From Hydrangea macrophylla (taxonomy: Eukaryota; Streptophyta; Magnoliopsida; Cornales; Hydrangeaceae): a stretch of DNA of 64,000 bases. Positions 24,482 through 35,539 of the stretch are shown here, piece by piece. The notes beneath the pieces were generated by a model, which saw only the letters and a list, made by a program, of their open reading frames with translations, had not been told where the DNA came from and ran no database searches. The position numbers and the translations under genes were made by a program. Numbering within the stretch: the stretch's first letter is position 1; the number at the start of each line of letters is the position of its first letter. The stretch spans positions 30,439,850 to 30,503,849 of the forward strand of contig CM066991.1 in the NCBI GenBank assembly GCA_033977485.1, in the 5' to 3' direction.

Positions 24482-25410
24482 GCTGCCCCCCATTTCCAAG
24501 GTTGGCCAGATGCTATATCGGGGCAAGTTTGGAAATCAATTTGATGTTACTTGCCACTATCTGAGTGCTTGGAGAAGCTGCCTCGGGGCTTCTGAGCCTA
24601 GTGAGTCCTCAGGAACTGGCTGAGAGTTGTGACCCAGCTTAGCTCGGGACCTTTAGGTGCTCGGGAACTGATCGGGAGTTGAGACCGGGCTTAATTCGGA
24701 GTCTTTGAATGCTCAGGAAGTGACCGAGAGTTGAGACTCGGCCTACTTCGAAGTCTTTTCTGCTTGAGTTAGCTCCCAGGATGGTTATCTCCTGTCCGTA
24801 AACCTTCGTCAAGGTTGTGGGTAAAAGAATTTGACTATGTTGGAAAAACCAACCTAAAGCGTATTACTTTAGGGTCCTTTTATGTTAACTCCCCAGGATG
24901 GTTGTCTTCTGCCCAGTTAGCCTTCGTCAAGGCTGTTGGGAGAAGAGCTTTACCATGTTGGTGGAGTCGACCTAAATCACGTTGCTTTTGGGTCTTTTTG
25001 CTCCTCTATCTTCGGCCAACCTAAGAGATTTTAGTCACCTCTATCGTCGGTTTGGACCTAAGTGGAGTTAATGCCCTCTGAGTACTGTAGGTGCTCGGGT
25101 TGTCCAAGATTTTGAATTGGTTATCCGCGAGGCCTGTAGATACCCGGTGTGATTGCCTATTTAGTTCACTGTACCATCTTGCCCCCCAAGCTTTCGCTAA
25201 GACGGGGGTCTTACAGAGGCTATGAACTGTAGGTAACCGACCTGGAACATGGTGGTTGTAGGGTTTTTTGAAGCTTGCCATCATCAGCCACCTAGGGGTT
25301 TGCCCCCGTCGTCGGTTGGACCTAAGTGAAGCCGGTGCCTCAGGCGTGACCCCGAGGTCTTTGGTGCCTGGGTTCGGAGCCCGAGGTCATTTTAGTGCTT
25401 AAGTTCGAAG

Positions 25411-25550
25411 CTCGAGGTCTTTTTATGCCTCGGGGTTAGGCCCGAGGTCTTTGGATGCCTCGGGGTTAGGCCCGAGGTCTTTAGATGCCTCGGGGTTAGG
25501 TCCGAGGTCTTTAGATGCCTCAGGGTTAGGCCCGAGGTCTTTAAATGAGC
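25411..25550. repeat. 30-bp tandem repeat in the gag-only element
   Basis: Units of TCGGGGTTAGG plus CCGAGGTCTTT plus AGATGCC recur at exactly 30 bp from 25411 to 25540 with few changes, and a looser unit precedes them at 25380. They lie downstream of the Gag stop in sense orientation. The 30-bp period equals ten codons, but no continuing protein is evident. Confidence 0.85.
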
Positions 25551-25787
25551 TGAGAGCGGTGGAGCCTCATGTGGTGATCAAGCAAGTACCACTGTAGTCG
25601 GGCTCATCTAGACCGATGGAGACAGGAGGTCAGATCAGGATCGTCGGGCTCCTGACTTCTGTGTGCTGGAGGCAAAGTCGAAACTGCTTGATCCTGACCG
25701 ATGTGAACTGAAAGTCGAGTCAAGGCTGCCAAACTCAGACCACTGTGAACTAGAAGAACTGTCAGAACTCCCGGGCTGATCTCGCTT

Positions 25788-26961
25788 TCACTTGCTTCCC
25801 GAAGACTTGTCGCTTTCTTGCTTGGGGTCTTTGGTCTTCAGAAACTCTTCAGTGTCAATGTATTTTCCAACCCTCTCTGCGAGTTCAACCAAGGTTACCG
25901 GTCGGTTTCTGTGGAACGATGCGGCGCACTTGGTGTGTTGAACCCCTAAGCAGAAGGCTAAGATAGTGGCGGTTTCATCAAGATCATAGATACTAAGCTT
26001 CTCTTGATTAAACCGACCGGTGAACTCCTTGAGGTCTCATTGTTCCTTTGTTTGACCGTCAGTAGATGTATGTTAAGCTTTGGCCGTTCGTGCATACCGA
26101 TGAACTGATTGATGAACTGCTTGCTGAGTTGTTTGAAGCTGCGGACCAATCGGGGCTCCAACGAATAGAACCATTGGGCGGTCGGGCCTTTCAAAGTGCT
26201 AGGGAAGGCTAGGCAGTGTAGCTCATCGGAGTGGGTGGCTAGGGCCATCTGAGCCTTATCAATCCGAACGTGGTCGACCGGGCTTCCCGAGCCGTTATAG
26301 GGATCTAGGCGAGGCTGCTTGAATTTGCGCTGGATGGAGAATCTCGTGATCTCAATGGAAAATGGTGACTCTGTCTCGGTATTGGCTTAATTCTGAACAT
26401 GGTTTTGACCAAGCTTCTTGGCCACTCAATCGATCTGCTTCTATAAGTCCTTGATTCGGGCTTCCACACCTTCCCGACCAGTACCCGAGGGGTTGGTCGG
26501 GTCGGTGGAAGAGGCTTCTTCATGGCGGGGTGCTGTCCTCTGGGATCGGGCTCGGCTATGACTCCGGGTAACCGTGTGCCTAGGGACGACTCGGCCCTTG
26601 ACCGAGTGACCCTAGACTGATTCCCGAGCCATATGCTCCCACCTTTCCTCTCGAGCAGCACGCCCACTGTTGATGTCTCTAGCCTTCTCAACACGGGACG
26701 GGTTGGCTCGGGCAAGTTGTCTGGTCCAGATTGGTCCCCGACTGTACGCAACGTTCCTGGGTCGTTCCCGGCCCCTGGAGGACGGCTTTGCCGGGCCAGT
26801 AGGGCTTCAATCTATTGCTGGATTTGACGCTGGCCCTCCAGGAGTTGCGTGAGAGTCGCGGTGATCTGTTTATATGTCATGACTGCTGCAGCCGATGCCG
26901 GGGCCGGCGGAACATCCCGATCGGACTGCTGATCAGCCTTCTTACCCTTCTTCGGTGGCAT
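25788..26961 (-). pseudogene. Gag of the gag-only element, interrupted
   Basis: The frame starts with the ATG at 26961 (MPPKKGKKADQQ) and has one stop after about 49 codons (QQ-stop). After a frame change near 26300 it continues into the Gag core: MALATHSDELHCLAFPSTL, GPTAQWFYSLEP, FKQLSKQFINQF and, after another shift, AFCLGV and LVELAERVGKYI, ending at a TGA at 25788-25790. The core is the usual LTR-retrotransposon capsid domain. No zinc knuckle was seen. The length, about 390 codons, is normal for Gag alone. Confidence 0.8.
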
Positions 26962-27002
26962 GACGATCATTCAAGAGATTTGTTGATGAGAAGACTTGTC
27001 GT

Positions 27003-27020
27003 TTCCCACAGACGGCGCCA
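27003..27020 (-). other. primer binding site of the gag-only element
   Basis: On the minus strand TGGCGCCGTCTGTGGGAA starts 3 bp past the end of the 5' LTR. It is a site type used by Tat-like gypsy elements. Confidence 0.75.
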
Positions 27021-27023
27021 AAC

Positions 27024-27709
27024 TGATGATGCCAGAATTTGGTAAGAGTAAAGTAGAGCAATTTTAAGAGAGAGAAATAGTGAGAGACTATTTTTTTGTA
27101 TGTGGTTCCGTCCTATTAATGAAGGTACCTACGTCCACGGGTGTGTCTGAGCACGTTCACTAGCAAATCACCGGCGGGCCTAGTGAGCCAACAAAGAGGG
27201 GCGGTACTACCAGTAATACCGGCTGGGTGTATGCGTACAATGGTGAATTTTATAGAGGTGCTGTGTAGACTAAAGAGTTAGCCCCTTCAATGGGGGGTGA
27301 GAGGTCTCTTTTATAGATGCAAGAGACATACTCTTACATGGATAAGGAAATATAATCCAATTGATATAGATTGGCATTAATTGTGGGGGTTTCCTAATTG
27401 GATTAGGAAATAGTTTGTACTTTCCATTGGTCTTCTAGCTTGAGTAGGAAACTGCCCGTAATGCTTAGGATCACGCCTGTGATGCTCGGGATCACGTCTG
27501 TGATGCTCGGGATCATGCCTGTGGGCTCGGATGAGCTATTCCCGCGGTGGGATGCGCTTGCGCGGTTTTCCCGACCTGTTGGCCGGGTCGTGGATAAACC
27601 GCTCGGGATGATGCTTGTCCGAGGAGTTGTACATGATTTGACCGGGGCATGGACTGGCTGTTGATTTGAACCGCTCGGTCATAGGATAGAGTCAATTTTG
27701 GGTATATCA
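27024..27709 (-). repeat. 5' LTR of the gag-only element
   Basis: 686 bp, same ends as 23796-24481. It differs from it at scattered sites, for example TTCCGTCCTATT against TTCGGCCCTGTT. Confidence 0.9.
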
Positions 27710-27714
27710 CTAAC

Positions 27715-29427
27715 AAAACTTATGTGGAATTGAAGGAAGACAAATACGGATAAAAAAAAACTAACACAAACTGAAAGAAAGAACTAATAAGTATAACACA
27801 AAAGTAGTTAAGTTGCAGTTATTTTATTTTCAGGTCACAAAGTTCTTAAACAAGTTGGATACCATTGATTTATGAAACTACCTGAAATATATGCCAAATT
27901 CAATATATGAAGCTAAATATACTATAGACAAAACTAATAACTTGCAACCTCATGATGTATTCTCAAAGTCCCGACTTTTTTTCTAGCAATATGTTGCACG
28001 ACATCTTATCTTAAGCAATAGAAGTTACAGTCTCCAATGGGCATGCTATAACCCCACCAGAAAATGGGATAAAGAAAATTTTATGAACACACTGAATCAA
28101 CAAGATTCCTGAAGAAATAAGCTTAGTAATAGTAGTGAGGCCACCACTTAATCCACTAGCAATCAATGTTACAGCGTGATCCAATGTCATTAACCAGCCC
28201 ACCGCGTCTATTAATATAGGTACTAATAATTAGAGTAAAATGGATACCTGTCAATTGCCCCTCTACTATGTAATACTTAAAAATTATAACTTGGGTCAAA
28301 TTTGGGAGATGAGATGAGATGAGATGGTCCATTAGAAAAAAAATAACTTCTAATAATTACAAGTCCCATGGTTCCAATGCCATGTATGTTAGAAATCAAA
28401 TTTTAAATACAAATAGGTAGAAATTTGAAAGGCAACCAATAGCATTCTAAAAATAACCATAATGTTGCCAACAAAGCCATTTAAAATCCAGTGAGAGAAA
28501 AAAAAATGATCAACTGGAAAGATTTAAGCTCCTTATAGGCCCGTACGGTTTATTAATTGCATTCATGGTAGTTCGAAAGAAGAAACATGCAGATGATACC
28601 CTTGGCCCAATGGGTCCAGCCAGAACTCTATGCTTAGCACTTCTGAACTTGTCATTGCAAATCAATCATGCGAATTCTTTCATTTTCTATAGCCAACACT
28701 AAAAATTGTCTTAACCAATAAACATTATAGTCAAAGTCAGTTGCGTTCCAACTTTCAAGTGAATACATATAATAGAATGACCCAAGACAAAAAAACAATT
28801 GAAGGCACTCACAATTGTGAAGCAAGCTGAAACAACCAAAGAAGTTAGCAAAACCTATTTTTAAAATCATGGGTTTTTAAGAAACTCATTAGAAATGGTA
28901 AGATTCAAAACTCATTAGAGATCATGGTAAGATTCACATAAATCAAACGAGAGAGAGAGAGAGAGAGAGAGTACACACAAACACGTGACACATACCTACA
29001 CACTCGCAGACATAGACCACATTTTTTTTATTTATATATTTGATAACATGTCACTACCTCGTGTTCTCGGTGAAAGGGGGAATCCGAAACATGCCCGTGA
29101 ATAATCTACGGGGCGATCAGTTTTACTATATGGATTAATGAATTTAATCTAAGAGACAAGCTTGAAAATAGTGCAATGGCTACATGACAAAAAAATTCCA
29201 TTCTATGATTTAACACTCATTGATACTAAAAAAACAAAATAAAAAAAAATGAAAAAGAAAATAGCCCTCAAAGACCGCTTGGTTTTCATAGATCAATAGT
29301 TTATCAATGATATAAGGCAGACTATGTTCCATGGTCAAGATTTATAAGCTAAAATTATTAATGGAAGGGAAATAGAGGTGGCAAAGGGCAGTAGTTCAAC
29401 TATACCACAGAATAAAATTAATCTAAT
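27715..29427. other. CACTA interior between two nested elements
   Basis: No captured gene could be named. A minus-strand frame at 28202-28011 encodes a 63-residue hydrophobic peptide (GWLMTLDHAVTLIASGL then GGVIACPLE). It looks gene-like but I do not recognise it. A short GAGAT run lies near 28308-28326 and a GA run at 28949-28970. Part may be intron of the captured RETICULATA-RELATED gene, whose next exon should lie in this direction but was not found. Confidence 0.4.
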
Positions 29428-29432
29428 AGCTC

Positions 29433-30565
29433 TGTTTATACCCTAATTTGGGATTTCCCAAGGCACATAACAATCACGTGGCCTGATGACATCATCACAA
29501 GAGCAGACAGGCAAGAATGAGAACGATCACGAAGGAAAGATCGATATCAGAGCTACCTGCTGGTAAGGATGATATATCCAACATGTAAATATCGGTGTTA
29601 AGACCGAGGATAGGGTGATACTGGGCTCTCTAAGATGTACCTCGGCCTTAACAAGCAAGGATAAGGTTACATAGTGGATGCAATGATAGTCGTCACATCG
29701 GTCAAATAAGACCGATGACCAACCATGAAGGTTCTAAAGTAGACAGGTACGGAGATGTAATATCGGGCTTAGAAAATAATTGACAAATAAGCTATAGTCC
29801 AAGTAAGAAAACATCAGTCAAACGAGACCGATGGACACTAGTAGGCTTCATACGGAGAGTAAGACTGAGATTCGTCAACCAACGAGGGTCAACCTGCTCA
29901 GAGAAGGATGCAATCGGTCAACTAGGATCTGACCATAAGGCTTTTAGGCAGTAAAGCATGGATAAGAACATGTGCTTTAGGTGATGCTGAGCTGGAAGGA
30001 AAGCAGATATATGAAAGAGGAATATGGCAGAAGTGGGATCACCAAACAGATCGTGGAAGTTGATCATGGGACAAAGTGGGAGCAGTAACTTCGTCGTTCC
30101 TAGAAATTAGGGGCCACTAACCCCATTAACATGAATGGTTATTCGTTTAAAGTCTATAAATAGGGCAGGTGGTGCAACATTTGAAGGGGCTAACACACAC
30201 ACCACCTCTGCCCAGGCAAACTCTATTATATTTTTCCTCAAAGCATTCCTACTTTTGTTCTTGAGTGATTAGTGAGTTTTCATTGTTCTTAGAGCTTTTG
30301 TAATCGCTATTTGCATTTAAGCAATGAAGACGATGTTCATGGAGGTATTCTTGAGTTTCAGTGTTTGATTTGTTTCTTTTTTTAATTTCCATTTGTAATT
30401 ACTTACTTGCATCAGAGTAGAGTAAAAACCCATTTCGTTATTTTAAGAGCAATTTTGATAACGAGTTGCCCAAACTAGAAGTTAGATTAGGTTTGTCACA
30501 ACCTTTCTTGAGTCCACGTGGACTCTAGCATGCCCAACACACCACACCAATTTTATTTGTAAACA
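29433..30565 (+). repeat. 5' LTR of the PMD-ORF element
   Basis: 1.13 kb, TGTTTATACCC to ATTTGTAAACA. CTATAAATAGGG near 30157 is a good TATA box. The transcript start probably lies about 30 bp further on. Confidence 0.9.
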
Positions 30566-30570
30566 ATTTT

Positions 30571-30588
30571 TGGCACGCCCGGTGGGAC
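30571..30588 (+). other. primer binding site of the PMD-ORF element
   Basis: TGGCACGCCCGGTGGGAC, 5 bp past the LTR, is a site type typical of Tat-like gypsy elements. Confidence 0.8.
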
Positions 30589-30747
30589 GAGTGTCAAATG
30601 GCTGCAAAAGGGACCAGATCTAAGGGGCTTTCCCAGGAGGTAGGTTCACGCGAGCCAATCTTAGAACCCATCTTGGAACTCGTCTTAGAATCCCCAGACA
30701 GCGTAGTAGCCAGTCAGACAAACTTGTCTAATATGAGTAATAACTTA

Positions 30748-32575
30748 CTAGGACTTTAGGGTTTGCAAGTATTTTCTATATGCTCTTGCTATTTTTTCCT
30801 TGTGTTCCTGCTCAAGCACTCTCAGATGCCACTTTATATTGAACCGCATGATCTCGAGCACCCTGGGATCAAATTTGAATTTAAAAAACTTTTTAAAGGC
30901 AAGAACGGCTTGATAGGCGGTTTTACCTTTGGATGTTTGGGCCTTCCTCTTCTGACCTACAGCCTGAACCAGAGATGGGTTAGTGGAATAAGAAGATTTC
31001 TCAGAGATGGGGGGAGAAACTCGTTTAAGTACAGAAAAGATAGGCTCGGATGTCAAGCTTGATATAATTTTGGACCACCAAGTATCAAACTCGGTGGATG
31101 TTGAAGGAAGCTCTTGAAAAGGCAAAAACTCCAACCCTGCTCGAGCAGCTCTGCTAAAAGATCGGCATTTTTTGACCTTGGCCAGGTTGGAAATGAGAGA
31201 CCGCCCTGCCATGGAGCGGTTGAAAGTCTAGAAAGGGGGTATAGGAATTAGTTGCTTTAGCCCGAATTGTCGAGTTAAAGCTGGAGCGTTGTGATACTCC
31301 ACCCCACACTTGTTACTGTGTTGAGGCAAAACAGGGTTGTACAAAAAATCTCTGCCAACTAAGAAGCTAGCCCAGATGGCTTCGTGTTCTTCTTGATCGG
31401 CCTCAGAAGCCTGGCCAGGACCATGAAAAAGCTAGCTCAGACATCGAGTCCGGGGATGAAAGGGAAGAAATTGTTGGGGCAATCGATTGCCCATGTGTTC
31501 GTAGAAGAAAGAAAAGAAATGATCAAAAGAAAGGCCTTTTGGATCGAAACCGCCAAAGTGAAAAGCAAAAGCAGAAGAGTGCTCCGATAAAGTGGTAGGG
31601 TTAAAATTATCAACTAGAGTTTTCTCTTGGAAATAGGATTGGAGCCAACAATGGAGAAGCCAGAGGGGTTTAAAAGTTGGAAAAAATGAGTTCAAGGACA
31701 CCGCGGTAAAGGTAGGAGAGGACGAGAGGAGCAAGAGCAAGTTTCTGGCCCGAGGTCAAGGCTAGGGCAATGTGATGATACTCTTTGGTAACCCCATAGG
31801 AGGCCGAACAGAAAACAAAATGGTTCAGTCAGTAGATCAAGAAAGCAACGTGCTCTTGATCATTGACCTCTCCTTGCCCCATGCTGGCTGAGATAAATTT
31901 TCCAAAGGCCATAATTACCCTAGATCTCTTGCCCTTATCGGTCTTTGGGTGTTCAAATTCTAGAGAAGAATAAAGGTTAGGGGTAATTTCCTCACCATGA
32001 ACAGGTAGACCGGTGAAAAAATAGACGTCCTGAATGGTTGGGCTCATAAGGCCACAATAGAAGAAAAAAAATATTTGCCAAGGTCGACCAGAAGAAACGA
32101 GAAGAAAAGAAGAGTGGCTTATCAAGGAAAAATCTCTCTCAACTAAGCATGATAGCATCATAGATGTCAAGGGCCTCCATAGATCCTTTTTCACCACCGC
32201 TAATCGGTCTACCCAGGAGATCCAGTCAGTAGATGGAATAGGCCAATTCCTCAAAAGGTTTGAAGGAGCATACTGAGAGCCCCACTCAAAATTAGGAGAT
32301 TGATAAAGTAATTCGTTGTCTTCTATAACTAAAGGGAAATAGAGATCTAGAAACGATGGAAGAAAAGAATCAAAGGCAGGACCAAGTCTTGTTGAAGAAC
32401 CAGAAAAGAGAGGAATCAATACCTGAGGATTTATTAGCCCAGGAATGGTTTTAAGGGCTTGTTTAATGGCGGTAGCATTGGTAGGTTTGGCTGCCGGCGC
32501 CGTACCAATGGCAGTGGGGGAAGAGGAAGTAGCACCGGCGGTTTGAGAAGCGCTGGTTGCAGAGAAGGAAGCCAT
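30748..32575 (-). pseudogene. antisense ORF with plant mobile domain, frameshifted
   Basis: The ATG at 32575 opens 248 codons: an Ala/Thr/Ser-rich N-terminus, then WVDRLAVVKKDLWRPL and GLMSPTIQDVYFFTGLPVHG, the core of the plant mobile domain (aminotransferase-like, PMD), which is shared by transposons and host MAIN/MAIL proteins. After frame changes near 31830 and 31430 it continues through FLVGRDFLYNPVLPQHSN. It then enters a basic C-terminal part (31212-30748) with SLISNLAKVKKCRSFSRAA and ends near 30748. A complete form would be about 600 residues. It runs opposite to the element's own transcription. The function of such antisense ORFs is unknown. Confidence 0.75.
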
Positions 32576-32859
32576 GGAAATTTGAGAGAGAAAAAGAAAA
32601 TTTTTCGGGAAAATTATAAGGCAAGAGTGAATGCATTGTGATTGACATGGCTTATATAGGAAAAGAGAAGAGGGTCATCTTGACTTAGGAACGGGTTCCC
32701 AAGAGGCACACCTCGATTCTGGAAATGAGGCAGGATGAGCTACTAGGGTAAGGACACGTGGAGCTATGTGCCGTTAGTTGTAGAGTTGGCATTGAATTTG
32801 AATTTCAAACGTCTCATCAAAATGATGGCGCAACATTTGAAAACACGTTTAGGGGGCAT

Positions 32860-34008
32860 TGTTTACACCCTAATTTAGGATTTCCCAAGGCACATGACAA
32901 TCACGTGGCCTGATGATGTCATCACAGGAGCAGACAGGCAGATGAACAGAGAATGAAACCAATCACGAAGGAAAGACCGATATCAAAGCTACCTGCTGGT
33001 AAGGATGATACATCCAACATGTAAATATCGGTGTTAAGACAGAGGATGGGGTGATACTGGGCTCTCTAAGAGGTACCTCGGCCTTAACAAGCAAGGATAA
33101 GGTTACACAGTGGGTGCAATGATAGTCATCACATCGGTCAAATAAGACTGATGACCAACCATGAAGGTTCTAAAGTAGACAGGTAAGGAGATGTAATATC
33201 GGGCTTAGAAAATAATTAGCAAATAAGCTATAGTCTAAGTAAGAAAACATCAGTCAAACGAGACCGATGGACACTAGTAGGCTTCTTACGGAGAGTAAAA
33301 CCGAGATCCGTCAACCAACGAGGGTCAAGCTGCTCAGAGAAGGATGCAATTGGTCAACTAGGATCTGACCACAAGGCTTTTAGGCAGTTAAGCATGGATA
33401 AGAACATGTGATTTAGGTGATGCTGAGCTAGAAGGAAAGCAGTTATATAAAAGAGGAACGTGGCAGAAGTGGGATCACCAAACAGATCATGGAAGTTGAT
33501 CATGAGACAAAGTGGGAGCAGTAACTTCTTCATTCCTAGAAATTAGGGGCCACTAACCCCACTAACCCCATTAACATGAGTTGTTATTCGCTCAAAGTCT
33601 ATAAATAGGGCAGGTGGTGCAACATTTGAAGAGGCTAACACACGCCACCGCTGCCCAGGCATACTCTATTATATTTTTCCTCAAAGCATTCCTACTTTTG
33701 TTCTTGAGTGATTAGTGAGTCTTCATTGTTGTTAGAGCTTTTGTAATCGCTATTTGCATTTAAGCAATGAAGATGATGTTCATGGAGGTATTCTTGAGTT
33801 TCAGTGTTTGATTTGTTTCTTTTTTCAATTTCCATTTGTAATTACTTGCTTGCATCAGAGTAGAGTAGAAACCCATTTCATTATTTTAAGAGCAATTTTA
33901 ATAACGAGTCGCCCAAACTAGAAGTTAGATTAGGTTTGTCGCAACCTTTCTTGAGTCCACTTGGACTCTGGCATGCCCAACACACCACACCAATTTTATT
34001 TGTAAACA
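32860..34008 (+). repeat. 3' LTR of the PMD-ORF element
   Basis: 1.15 kb, TGTTTACACCC to ATTTGTAAACA, aligning end to end with 29433-30565. Differences include an extra ACCCCACTA unit near 33555. Confidence 0.9.
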
Positions 34009-34017
34009 AGCTCATAC

Positions 34018-34157
34018 CGTAGGTTGCTAGAAACAGCCATATAGACACCATAGGCAACACTAGTAGATAATACAGGTAGAGTCTCCATGTCATCTGTGGA
34101 GGACTTGTCAATAGCCTTCCGTGCATTTATCACAGCATTTGTAACTACTGTTCCAAT
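34018..34157 (-). pseudogene. captured RETICULATA-RELATED exon (DUF3411 family)
   Basis: Between an AG acceptor (ATCTAG) and a GT donor (CTACG then GTATGAG), the minus strand encodes VVTNAVINARKAIDKS and ETLPVLSTSVAYGVYMAVSS then NLR. This matches the conserved GVTNALINARKAVDKS to YGVYMAVSSNLRY segment of RETICULATA-RELATED proteins, plastid-envelope proteins affecting leaf mesophyll development. The exon is open throughout and both splice signals survive. The PMD-ORF element inserted nine bases past the donor. No other exon of this gene was found. Confidence 0.85.
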
Positions 34158-34906
34158 CTAGAAAAGAAATGAAAACTATTTTAGCAGCAATTCCAAATGT
34201 AAAACTCTTAACTGAACAAGTTTGTTTAGGTTTCCTTTTAATTAAGAGATACAACAATAAGCTGAATAAGAATTCACACCATACCCAAAAGATAGAAAAA
34301 AATAATAATAATTTGGCACTATGCATTATTACCATTAAAAAAATAATGCTACCAATACTTAGCCTCTTTAACACAAGAAATAAACATCTCCTTAATTAAT
34401 CAGTATAAAGTGATGATGTTCATAAGTAAGAATACATTAACATTACAATGTCAAAAGGTATCCTCTGCATACATGATTATGCAATGACACAAAAAATATG
34501 ATGCTAAAAGTAAACTAGAAAGGAATGTACCACTCCCACAGCCTCTGTTCCATATGTGCATATATGAATCTACCACTTTCAAATAGAGCTTTGGCAAGAA
34601 TGGAAACCAGAAATTTCACCTGATACTCGAATCGAGGTTGTCATCGTCCTCGAATTGAGTCACCATTGCCGGTGTCGTCGAAGTGTGTCGCCGGCATCGT
34701 CGACCTACACCTTTGTCGTCGTCGAGTTGTGCACCTTCTCCCCAAATTTGAACAGAGTTGCTTTAAATACAACAAATGGAAAATATATATATACACACAC
34801 ATACACTTTATAACTCTCACTTGTTCATTAGATCTAAACTTCAAAACTCTCACTTGTTCATTAGAGATCTAACCTTCAAAACTTCAAGATCTAATTTGAT
34901 GAAACT

Positions 34907-34938
<32 letters not shown>

Positions 34939-35066
34939 ACAAGATCTAACCAATTCGTGAATATAGGAGATTTTGGGGAAGAATAGAAATTTGAAGAAAC
35001 CCTAACTTTGAAACCTCAAGATTTACCCAATCACACCAGATCAGTAATAAAATTGAAGAAACCCAC
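34158..35066. other. CACTA interior between RETICULATA-RELATED and RPI fragments
   Basis: No gene recognised. It holds a TCGTCG-rich patch near 34660-34730, a direct duplication of AAACTTCAAAACTCTCACTTGTTCATTAG-like DNA (about 34815-34865, in two copies) and an A run of about 30 at 34907-34937. Confidence 0.5.
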
Positions 35067-35301
35067 CTATATTTGCGGCTTGGTTTTGAGGAGGTGGCAG
35101 AGCTTGGCAACAACAAAGGAGACAGTGCAACTGATATCGAGGCCGAGGGCCATGCCGTTGCGGATGTATTCGACGGCCTTGTCAACGGTAAGTCTCTTGA
35201 GGTCGTCTTGGGTTAGGGTAGGGGAAGATGAGGCCTTTATGGAGGAGATTGATGTGCACAGGTTAAGGCGGGTGGTTGAAGTGAGATAAGATGGCAGCCA
35301 T
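35067..35301 (-). pseudogene. captured ribose-5-phosphate isomerase fragment (plastid type)
   Basis: An ATG at 35301 gives MAAILSHFNHPP then a stop. One base out of phase, the strand reads ISSIKASSSPTLTQDDLKRL then VDKAVEYIRNGMALGL and VVAKLCHLLK, the N-terminal part of ribose-5-phosphate isomerase A with a transit-peptide-like leader. The enzyme interconverts ribose 5-phosphate and ribulose 5-phosphate in the Calvin and pentose phosphate pathways. The phosphate-binding GLGTGST loop reads GLDISCT here, so it could not work even in frame. It ends at TAG/GTGGGT, possibly a former exon-intron edge. Confidence 0.85.
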
Positions 35302-35539
35302 GATTGAAGGTGGGTGGAGATGGAAAGAGGGAATGGGTGGTTCGGCAGTGTTGGTGAGGGGGACGAGAGGTTAGAGGGCAGACAGAGAGGGGAAGAGTTA
35401 CTAATTCAGGGGGTAGGGGAGAAATTTTGGAGGAAAGTTTTTGGGAAAAAAATTGTGTATTTCTTATTTATAAATATGCCACCACATTATTATTATTTTT
35501 GGTTTTAATTACAAAATTGCCACCGCCTACTGTTTTTTT

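Larger units (their letters stand above)
23796..27709 (-). mobile_element. gag-only LTR element (TR-GAG type)
   Basis: Two 686-bp LTRs (23796-24481 and 27024-27709) bound a 2.5-kb interior, all flanked by CTAAC at 23791-23795 and 27710-27714. The primer site at 27003-27020 and purine tract at 24482-24492 set the minus strand. The only protein remnant is Gag (26961-25788). There is no protease, reverse transcriptase or integrase. This matches the described class of terminal-repeat retrotransposons carrying a GAG domain, which need partners for reverse transcription. The LTRs differ at scattered positions, so insertion is moderately old. Confidence 0.88.
29433..34008 (+). mobile_element. non-autonomous LTR element with antisense plant-mobile-domain ORF
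   Basis: LTRs at 29433-30565 and 32860-34008 are highly similar. A primer site at 30571 and a purine tract AGGGGGCA at 32852-32859 set the plus strand. The element is flanked by AGCTC at 29428-29432 and 34009-34013. The 2.3-kb interior has no gag or pol. Nearly all of it is filled by an antisense ORF (32575-30748) with plant mobile domain features. Antisense extra ORFs of this kind are known from Tat-lineage gypsy elements, so this is probably a deleted Tat relative that kept only that ORF. Confidence 0.87.

Noticed and set aside
31829..32575. 248-codon minus ORF as an independent host gene
   Set aside because: It lies wholly between two matching LTRs with a TSD and has the plant mobile domain known from antisense ORFs of gypsy elements. 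It is element cargo.
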